Shown: positions 17,755-23,622 of the stretch, one piece after another
Position numbering within the stretch: position 1 is the stretch's first letter
Layout: every line of letters begins with the position of its first letter
Assembly (NCBI RefSeq): GCF_023036475.1
Contig: NZ_JAJQKI010000020.1
Span: forward strand, 1-56,917
Reading direction: 5' to 3'
Source: Bacillus pinisoli
GTDB lineage: Bacteria > Bacillota > Bacilli > Bacillales > SA4
DNA length: 56,917 bases
The notes under the pieces: generated by a model
What the model saw: only the letters and a program-made list of their open reading frames with translations
Databases searched by the model: none
Told to the model about the DNA's origin: nothing
Position numbers and translations under genes: made by a program

Positions 17755-18708
17755 ATGGAAAAATCCATGGTTGAAGATAAAGATAAAACCAGCGTTAGGG
17801 AATTAATTGAACAGAATAAACGATCTGTAAACGTTACAACGATTACAGAAAAAGTAATGCCAAAACTTTTACTTACGATTGCAATTATATCGATACTTAC
17901 TACAATTGGCATTATCTTCACATTATTATTTGAAACTATTGAATTCTTCAAGCAAATACCTTTTTTAGAATTTTTTACTGGTACAGTATTAAAACCACTT
18001 GGTGAGAATGCTCAATTTGGAGTTCTTCCACTTTTAACTGGGACGATCATCTCTTCTACAATTGCAATGGTAGTTGCCATTCCAGTTGGTTTAATGACAG
18101 CAATATATTTAAGTGAATATGCTTCCAATAATGTTAGAAAAGTATTAAAGCCTATGTTAGAAATACTTGCAGGGATTCCGACGATCGTTTACGGGTTCTT
18201 TGCCTTCACATTTGTAACGCCTCTGCTTCGTGCTATTATACCTGGACTTGAGCCAACAAATATTCTAAGTCCTGGAATTGTTATGGGAATCATGATTATT
18301 CCAATGGTAGCTTCATTATCTGAGGATGCAATGAGTTCTGTTCCTAATGCTATGAGAGAAGGAGCTTTAGGATTGGGTTCAACTAAATTAGAAGTTACAT
18401 GGAAAGTCGTAATTCCAGCGGCGATGTCTGGTATAATCGCCTCCTTCGTATTAGGGATCTCACGTGCAATTGGTGAAACGATGATTGTAACCATTGCAAG
18501 TGGAAGCTCTAAAAATTTCACATTTGATATCACTCAATCAATGCAGACAATGACTGCTTATATCGTAGAAGTAACGGGTGGAGATGCTCCAGCTGGATCT
18601 ACTTTGTACTACAGTTTATATGCAGTAGCGATGACTTTGTTCGTCTTCACGCTCATTATGAATTTAGTAGCTCAGTATATCTCTCGTAAGTTCAGGGAGG
18701 AATATTAA
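17755..18708 (+). CDS. pstC: Phosphate ABC transporter permease PstC
   Basis: Inner-membrane permease that forms the phosphate channel with PstA. About 60 residues of polar, charged N-terminus are followed by six helices (for example around 65-90, 110-140 and 155-180). The ABC-contact motif EGALGLGSTKLEVTWKVVIP lies near 210. The start is placed at the ATG at 17755, seven bases after AAAGGGG; the ATG 27 bases earlier has no ribosome binding site. 317 aa. It ends one base before the pstA start. Confidence 0.93.
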   Translation: MEKSMVEDKDKTSVRELIEQNKRSVNVTTITEKVMPKLLLTIAIISILTTIGIIFTLLFETIEFFKQIPFLEFFTGTVLKPLGENAQFGVLPLLTGTIISSTIAMVVAIPVGLMTAIYLSEYASNNVRKVLKPMLEILAGIPTIVYGFFAFTFVTPLLRAIIPGLEPTNILSPGIVMGIMIIPMVASLSEDAMSSVPNAMREGALGLGSTKLEVTWKVVIPAAMSGIIASFVLGISRAIGETMIVTIASGSSKNFTFDITQSMQTMTAYIVEVTGGDAPAGSTLYYSLYAVAMTLFVFTLIMNLVAQYISRKFREEY

Positions 18709-18709
18709 A

Positions 18710-19594
18710 ATGAAATATGTTGATGTAGAACAAGTTCAAAAGAAAATGAATGCTCGCTTAATGACAAATAATTTAGCTAAACTATTGTTTTTCTTATCTA
18801 CAATATTTGGTTTAATTGTGTTAGTTATCTTATTCTATCGCGTAATATCTCAAAGTTTAGGCTGGATTGATATGCAATTCTTAACGAATAAATTGTCAAC
18901 AGATCCTGAAAAAGCGGGAATTATGGGCGCCATATTAGGTACTCTTTGGTTGATGGTTGTTGTTGCACCAGTTACGATGTTACTTGGAGTAGGTACTGCC
19001 ATTTATCTAGAAGAATACGCGAAAAAAGGTAAACTTCAAGCGTTTATTCAAACCAATATCTCTAACTTAGCGGGTGTACCTTCCATCGTGTTTGGTATTC
19101 TAGGTCTTACTGTTTTTGTAAGGTCATTAGATTTGGGCGCTATTATCTTAGCTGGTGGATTAACGATGTCTCTATTAGTTCTACCAGTTGTAGTTGTGGC
19201 GAGTCAGGAAGCAATTCGTGCTGTGCCACAATTCTTAAGAGAAGCTTCATATGGAATGGGTGCAACGAAATGGCAAACCATTAAAAATGTAGTGTTACCA
19301 GCTGCTTTACCTGGTATCCTAACAGGAGTCATTTTAGCCCTATCACGTGCGATTGGAGAAACAGCTCCATTAGTTGTAATCGGGATTCCAGCACTATTGA
19401 TTCCACTTCCTGAAGGAATATTAGATAAGTTTACAGTGTTACCAATGCAAATATACTATTGGACGATAGATGCTGCTTTAGTTGAAGAGTACGCAAATCT
19501 AGCTGCAGCAACAATTGTAATTCTTTTATTAGTCCTATTTATTATGAATTCAATAGCAGTATTAATTAGAAATAAGTTTCAGCGTAGATTTTAA
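18710..19594 (+). CDS. pstA: Phosphate ABC transporter permease PstA
   Basis: Second membrane subunit of the importer, 294 aa and six helices. The ABC-contact loop [20 protein letters not shown] near residue 180 and GIPSIVF-like [14 protein letters not shown] near 120 are typical of PstA. It begins right after pstC (GGGAGG in the last pstC codons serves as ribosome binding site), so the two subunits are probably made in equal amount. Confidence 0.93.
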   Translation: MKYVDVEQVQKKMNARLMTNNLAKLLFFLSTIFGLIVLVILFYRVISQSLGWIDMQFLTNKLSTDPEKAGIMGAILGTLWLMVVVAPVTMLLGVGTAIYLEEYAKKGKLQAFIQTNISNLAGVPSIVFGILGLTVFVRSLDLGAIILAGGLTMSLLVLPVVVVASQEAIRAVPQFLREASYGMGATKWQTIKNVVLPAALPGILTGVILALSRAIGETAPLVVIGIPALLIPLPEGILDKFTVLPMQIYYWTIDAALVEEYANLAAATIVILLLVLFIMNSIAVLIRNKFQRRF

Positions 19595-19613
19595 ATTTGG
19601 AGGGGTTTTCAGT

Positions 19614-20447
19614 ATGTCAATAGCAACAGATAAAGATACTAAAATGAGACCTGAGGTAAAAAAACAAGAGAGACAAACTTCAGATTCGGCGAAAAAAATT
19701 GTATATGATACAAAGGATTTAAATCTTTGGTACGGTGAGGATCATGCACTAAAGAATATCAATCTTTCCATTCATGAAAATGAAGTAACAGCAATTATCG
19801 GGCCTTCAGGTTGTGGTAAATCAACGTATATTAAGACGTTAAACCGAATGGTAGAGTTAATTCCAATTGTCAAAATATCTGGTGATATTCTGTATCGTGA
19901 AAGAAGTATTTTAGACAAGTCATTTAAAGTAGAAGACTTAAGAACAAGAGTAGGGATGGTTTTCCAAAAGCCAAATCCGTTTCCTAAGTCCATTTATGAA
20001 AATATTGTGTATGGACCGAAAATTCATGGAATTCGTAATAAAAAAGTTCTTGATGAGATTGTGGAAAGAAGTTTACGTGGAGCAGCGATCTGGGACGAGG
20101 TAAAAGACCGTCTTCACGAAAATGCGTATGGATTATCAGGTGGACAGCAACAACGTCTATGTATTGCAAGATGTTTAGCTATTGAGCCAGATGTCATTCT
20201 TATGGATGAGCCAACATCAGCCCTAGATCCAATTTCTACGCTTAAAGTTGAAGAATTAATACAAGAATTAAAGAAAAACTACAGTATTATCATCGTTACA
20301 CATAACATGCAACAAGCAGCGCGTATTTCTGATAAAACAGCTTTCTTCTTAAGTGGGGAAGTAGTTGAGTTTGGAGCTACAGATACAATCTTCTCTAACC
20401 CGCATGACAAGAGAACGGAAGATTATATTACGGGTAGATTTGGTTGA
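19614..20447 (+). CDS. pstB: Phosphate ABC transporter ATPase PstB
   Basis: Cytoplasmic ATPase driving phosphate import. Walker [10 protein letters not shown] (near residue 63), Q-loop [16 protein letters not shown] (near 107), signature LSGGQQQRL (near 171), Walker [14 protein letters not shown] (near 190) and switch VTHNM (near 225). The FQKPNPFP stretch is characteristic of PstB. An N-terminal polar extension of about 25 residues precedes the domain; 277 aa. GGAGGGG lies before the ATG. B. subtilis has two tandem pstB paralogues here; this genome shows one. Confidence 0.95.
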   Translation: MSIATDKDTKMRPEVKKQERQTSDSAKKIVYDTKDLNLWYGEDHALKNINLSIHENEVTAIIGPSGCGKSTYIKTLNRMVELIPIVKISGDILYRERSILDKSFKVEDLRTRVGMVFQKPNPFPKSIYENIVYGPKIHGIRNKKVLDEIVERSLRGAAIWDEVKDRLHENAYGLSGGQQQRLCIARCLAIEPDVILMDEPTSALDPISTLKVEELIQELKKNYSIIIVTHNMQQAARISDKTAFFLSGEVVEFGATDTIFSNPHDKRTEDYITGRFG

Positions 20448-20465
20448 TCAATAATAAAAATGATT

Positions 20466-20545
20466 GGCTCTATTCTGAAGGAGAATGACGGCATTTATTA
20501 TTGTTAAAAGCGAGCTTATCTTTAGATAAAGCTTAGGATAGAGCC
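20466..20545 (+). repeat. pstB-phoU inverted repeat, possible diverged ISL3-like MITE
   Basis: GGCTCTATTCTGAAG at the left and CTTAGGATAGAGCC at the right are inverted copies of each other and agree with the ends of the mobile repeat in this window at about 12 of 14-15 positions. The 80-base length is close to the 85-bp copy at 55915. Unlike the clear copies, the flanks (AAATGATT and TAAATATA) do not match, so its origin is uncertain. As RNA it would fold into a long hairpin between pstB and phoU. Confidence 0.4.
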
Positions 20546-20573
20546 TAAATATAAGAAAGTTGGTGACTTATAA

Positions 20574-21233
20574 ATGACAGTGCGTGAACGATTTCAATAT
20601 GACTTAAATAAATTAACCGAAATGTTATTAGAGCTTGGTAGACTTACTGAACAGGCACATGAATCTGCTATGACTGCATTATTAGATCAGGATATTGATA
20701 AGGCACTAGTGGTTATTGAAAACGATAATAGAATCGACAAGCTTGAAGAAGAGATTAACGACTTTGCTATACTTCTAATTGCAAAGCAAGCTCCTGTTGC
20801 AGTTGATTTGCGTAGAATTATAGTAGCTCTGAAGATGGCTACTGACATCGAAAGAATGGCTGACCATGCTGTAAACATTGCTAAATCAACAATTCGAATT
20901 GGAACAGACAAGCTAATCAAGCCATTAGAAGATCTGCCGAGAATGCATAGTCAATCATTAGAAATGCTTCGTGAGTCTTTAAGAGCTTATTCAGAAGAAG
21001 ATTTATTATTAGCAAAGAAGATTTCTGAACTTGATGATAAAGTAGATGAACTATATGGAGAAATTACAAAAGAATTACTATCCATGATGCCTAAGCATCC
21101 GGAAGCCATTGCACAGATTACACAGCTTGCTTTTGTAGCTAGGTATATTGAAAGAACGGCTGACCATGCTACCAATATAGCTGAAAATATTTTCTATCTA
21201 GTTAAGGGACAACATTACGATCTAAATGCATAA
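20574..21233 (+). CDS. phoU: Phosphate signalling protein PhoU
   Basis: Cytosolic helical protein that links the Pst transporter to phosphate signalling. The two repeated three-helix PhoU domains are clear: residues near 85-105 contain KMATDIERMADHAVNIAK and the second copy near 188-205 contains RYIERTADHATNIAENI. These E/DxxxD motifs bind metal. 219 aa is normal. It is the last gene of the pst group, 126 bases after pstB, with an RNA hairpin in between. A bidirectional terminator follows. Confidence 0.94.
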   Translation: MTVRERFQYDLNKLTEMLLELGRLTEQAHESAMTALLDQDIDKALVVIENDNRIDKLEEEINDFAILLIAKQAPVAVDLRRIIVALKMATDIERMADHAVNIAKSTIRIGTDKLIKPLEDLPRMHSQSLEMLRESLRAYSEEDLLLAKKISELDDKVDELYGEITKELLSMMPKHPEAIAQITQLAFVARYIERTADHATNIAENIFYLVKGQHYDLNA

Positions 21234-21238
21234 AAATT

Positions 21239-21269
21239 AAATCCTTAGTCAGTCGACTAAGGATTTTTT
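21239..21269. terminator. Bidirectional terminator after phoU
   Basis: AAATCCTTAGTC and GACTAAGGATTT pair perfectly across an AGTC loop, then six T's. It overlaps the 3' end of the convergent MltG-like gene. Confidence 0.88.
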
Positions 21270-21772
21270 GTAATGATTTTAGCAATTTCTTCAACACTCA
21301 TCGTGCTTGAAAGTTCAAAAGTACCAATTTGTATAGAGCCTTCCCACCCCTTATCTTTTAGGTAATTAGAAAGGTCCGTACTATTTTTAATTATGTTTAG
21401 ATCTTCTAATTTCTTACTAATTTCAGGTGTAGTCATTCCTTGCTTAATCTCAAAGATATACTTAATCTCTGGCTCAGATTTATTTTCATCTTTTTCTTTA
21501 CTTTCCTCTACTGCCTCTTTCTGAGTGGTAGCCTGTGCTAATTGCTTTTTTAATTGTTGGTTCTCTGTCTCAAGCTCTTTTAACCGGCTGTGCTCCTCAT
21601 TTGTTATGGCAGTTTGGTTTGCTTCACTGAGATAACGTTTTACATCTTCATCTGTTAAGGGTTGGGCTGTATTTTCTATTGTAGTATTCTCCGATGTATA
21701 TAAAGTAATTGTCAGTAGTGCTGTAGCAAGTAGAATACCAATTGAAAAACCTCGTAAGGATCCTTTACTCAT
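21257..21772 (-). CDS. Small MltG/YceG-like membrane protein without the catalytic domain
   Basis: 171 aa. One N-terminal helix (SLRGFSIGILLATALLTITLY) is followed by a Glu/Lys/Gln-rich probable coiled coil near 58-105 (HSRLKELETENQQLKKQLAQ). A C-terminal domain near 110-168 contains IKQGMTTPEISKKLEDLNII, IGTFELSSTMSVEEIAKII and resembles the LysM-like N-terminal part of the YceG/MltG endolytic transglycosylases. The catalytic region of MltG is absent, so it is more likely a wall-binding or scaffold protein. Position after the pst genes suggests a counterpart of B. subtilis yqzC, but I cannot confirm that. Confidence 0.65.
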   Translation of the reverse strand: MSKGSLRGFSIGILLATALLTITLYTSENTTIENTAQPLTDEDVKRYLSEANQTAITNEEHSRLKELETENQQLKKQLAQATTQKEAVEESKEKDENKSEPEIKYIFEIKQGMTTPEISKKLEDLNIIKNSTDLSNYLKDKGWEGSIQIGTFELSSTMSVEEIAKIITKNP

Positions 21773-21800
21773 AATAACCTCTCATTTCTATATCTTCACT

Positions 21801-21904
21801 CTTTGTTGCTTTTCAATCTTATTTATCAGCAGACTTTAAACTAACAAGTAAAAATCCGGCTTCCTGAGATTTTTACGAAAGCAACAATCTATACGAAAAC
21901 AGCC
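21801..21904. repeat. ISL3-like MITE copy with one decayed end
   Basis: CTTTGTTGCTTTTC at the left (21801-21814) is the inner part of the L end, and the right end (21877-21904, finishing CGAAAACAGCC) is a complete R end. Both halves match the full element at 22188. The outermost 15 bases of the left end have been lost or substituted and no flanking direct repeat is preserved. It lies upstream of the MltG-like gene and 3' of the next small gene. Confidence 0.7.
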
Positions 21905-21918
21905 TTAGTGATAAAAGC

Positions 21919-22137
21919 TTATTTCTTGAATGTATTATGTAGCTCTTCATCATGGAAAAGAAGTTCTTCTTCTAGAATTTTGATTCTTTTCTTCATTTGA
22001 TAATTTTCTTGCATAATCGTTAAGGATAACTGTTCTACCTGTTCTTCGAGGTCTTTTACTTTATCTCGTTTAAATAAGGATAAAATGAATAACAGAATTG
22101 AAAACGAGAAAAGACCAATTAATACGTACAATATCAT
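21919..22137 (-). CDS. Small single-pass membrane protein with coiled coil
   Basis: 72 aa: an N-terminal helix (ILYVLIGLFSFSILLFILSLF), then KRDK and a Glu/Leu heptad-rich segment (VKDLEEQVEQLSLTIMQENY) up to the end, likely a cytoplasmic coiled coil. No family is recognised with confidence. Its site between the phosphate region and rpmG suggests the yqzD position. The short protein has a good start (CACCTCA on the plus strand, TGAGGTG on its own) and lies between two copies of the mobile repeat. Confidence 0.6.
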   Translation of the reverse strand: MILYVLIGLFSFSILLFILSLFKRDKVKDLEEQVEQLSLTIMQENYQMKKRIKILEEELLFHDEELHNTFKK

Positions 22138-22187
22138 GACTTCACCTCAGGGCTTTATAAAATGCATTTACCTTTTTCTTTATATTA

Positions 22188-22351
22188 GGCTCTTTTCTAA
22201 AACTTTGTTGCTTTTCAACCTACTTTAATAATATACATCCCTTCTAATACTATAAGACCGAAGTGACAATTGTTAGAAAAGAACAGCTCTCTCTATTTAT
22301 AGCACTTACCACAGTACTACTAGAAAGCAACAATCTATTACGAAATGAGCC
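22188..22351 (+). mobile_element. Complete 164-bp ISL3-like MITE with 8-bp target duplication
   Basis: The left end reads GGCTCTTTTCTAAAAC followed by TTTGTTGCTTTTC; the right end is GAAAGCAACAATC through to ACGAAATGAGCC. They are imperfect terminal inverted repeats with GGCTC/GAGCC tips. Exactly abutting both tips is the direct repeat TTATATTA (22180-22187 and 22352-22359). It has no ORF of useful size. GGCTCTT ends and 8-bp duplications are hallmarks of the ISL3 family, so this is probably moved by an ISL3-type transposase encoded elsewhere. The element fills most of the gap 22138-22500. Confidence 0.8.
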
Positions 22352-22500
22352 TTATATTATAATAGCATAAATTCCAAAAGGATTATTCTAGTGTGACTTC
22401 TAGTTTATATTTTATACAGTTTCTACTATTATTATTGATACATTGTGGGTAAGTTAATGAAGCAGACGTAGTAATCCTTACTAATAAAAGGAGGTTCCAC

Positions 22501-22680
22501 ATGGGAAGAAATGACCATTTAAATAATGATTCTGCAACTATGGCTAACATGAAGATAAATGAAGAATTTAATAAAGATAGAAGTAATCCGTCCGGGATTT
22601 CACCAGCATTATTATTAAATAATGCCCCGTTAGTGGATACAGATGATCTTTTCTTAGGTCAAAAAGAAGAAGAGCGATAA
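22501..22680 (+). CDS. Small hypothetical protein, 59 aa
   Basis: ATG to TAA, 59 codons, with AAAGGAGG six bases upstream and a strong terminator 13 bases downstream, so it is very likely a true monocistronic gene. The protein is hydrophilic (MGRNDHLNNDSATMANMKIN at the start; PALLLNNAPLVDTDDLFLG near the end), with no Cys, signal peptide or membrane segment. I do not recognise a family. Small Asn-rich cytosolic proteins of this kind in Bacillaceae are sometimes spore-associated, but nothing in the sequence proves that here. Confidence 0.65.
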   Translation: MGRNDHLNNDSATMANMKINEEFNKDRSNPSGISPALLLNNAPLVDTDDLFLGQKEEER

Positions 22681-22692
22681 TAGGAGTCAACG

Positions 22693-22720
22693 AAATGCAC
22701 CGCTAACTGCGGTGCATTTT
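22693..22720 (+). terminator. Terminator after the 59-aa ORF
   Basis: AAATGCACCGC and GCGGTGCATTT form a perfect 11-bp stem round TAACT. The T tract is short (four). Confidence 0.75.
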
Positions 22721-22840
22721 GTATATTCTAATAAATCGTAAGTTATTGGCTTAAGCACTAGAGTGTAGACAAACCTTTTAAAGCATTAGTTATAACAAAA
22801 CGTACATGTATCTACAGCAAAATACGACAATTTGCGTTTA

Positions 22841-22869
22841 TTGTAGAGTAGTTGGGCTGATGGTAAGAT
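22841..22869 (+). promoter_or_regulatory. Possible promoter of the polysaccharide operon
   Basis: TTGTAG (22841-22846), 17-base spacer, TAAGAT (22864-22869), 56 bases before the DUF4912 gene. This is the best vegetative-type match in the gap; a sporulation sigma factor promoter cannot be excluded. Confidence 0.35.
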
Positions 22870-22924
22870 GATAACATGGTCAAGGAAAAAGCTAGTCCAA
22901 TTCATAGAAGTGAGGTGGATGTAG

Positions 22925-23569
22925 ATGATACAAGATATAATAACACTACGAAACGAAGGGTTAAGTTTTAGAGAGATAGCAAGAGCACTGGATTCAACTG
23001 TCGGAAAAGTGCATTATCAATGGAGTAAACATGCTAAAGATTTAGACGAACACCAATTAATCCCTCCAACTCCCATAACTGAGCAAAGGAATAGAACCAC
23101 ACCTGGTTCATATAATCTGGATCAAATTAGAGTTATGGTGAAAGATTTCTCTACAATATATATTTATTGGGAGTTATCAACGATTAAGAAGAGTTTCCTC
23201 GAACATAGCTTTACAAGAAGCTTTGATCACCTCCCTAAGTTCATCAAAATATATGATGTAACTTCTATTCTATTTAATGGAAGTAATGCACACCGAGAAT
23301 GCGAAATTTCAATTCCTGAAATGACCAATAACTGGTTTGTCACAGACCTTGAACCTAATCGGACATATCTTGCTGATTTTGGGGTTAAAACGGATCATGG
23401 AGAATTTTTTACAGTACTGCGCTCTAACTCTATTGATACACCACGTAACGCTCCTGAGCAGGCTGGACTTTTTACAAATAGTGTCCTTCAATGGAAGACA
23501 GGTTCTCAACAAGCACCGGATTGGCTTGAGCAGTTTTCAACCTATTCCTATTATGAACGAGTTAAATAA
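22925..23569 (+). CDS. DUF4912-domain protein
   Basis: 214 aa. Residues 1-40 form a small helix-turn-helix-like unit (IITLRNEGLSFREIARALDS, then VGKVHYQWSKH). The region about 60-185 shows IRVMVKDFSTIYIYWEL and LEPNRTYLADFG, the pattern of the DUF4912 family, a beta-rich domain often found next to GH57 and glycogen-type enzymes. GTG-rich AGTGAGGTGG lies before the ATG. It opens an operon with the GH57-GT4 fusion gene and the nucleotidyltransferase. A 31-bp mobile repeat follows its stop codon. A carbohydrate-binding or regulatory role is inferred from context only. Confidence 0.72.
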   Translation: MIQDIITLRNEGLSFREIARALDSTVGKVHYQWSKHAKDLDEHQLIPPTPITEQRNRTTPGSYNLDQIRVMVKDFSTIYIYWELSTIKKSFLEHSFTRSFDHLPKFIKIYDVTSILFNGSNAHRECEISIPEMTNNWFVTDLEPNRTYLADFGVKTDHGEFFTVLRSNSIDTPRNAPEQAGLFTNSVLQWKTGSQQAPDWLEQFSTYSYYERVK

Positions 23570-23570
23570 A

Positions 23571-23601
23571 GGCTGTTTTCGCAAAGTTTTAGAAAAGAGT
23601 C
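23571..23601 (-). mobile_element. 31-bp miniature ISL3-like element with 8-bp target duplication
   Basis: It begins GGCTGTTTTCG (first 11 bases of an R end) and continues CAAAGTTTTAGAAAAGAGTC (the reversed first 20 bases of an L end), so it is an internal deletion that keeps only the two tips. The direct repeat TAAATAAA abuts both sides exactly (23563-23570 and 23602-23609). The left copy includes the stop codon of the DUF4912 gene, and the right copy leads into the AAAAGGGG ribosome binding site of the next gene. The insertion thus left both reading frames intact. Confidence 0.78.
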
Positions 23602-23622
23602 TAAATAAAAAGGGGTGTTAAC

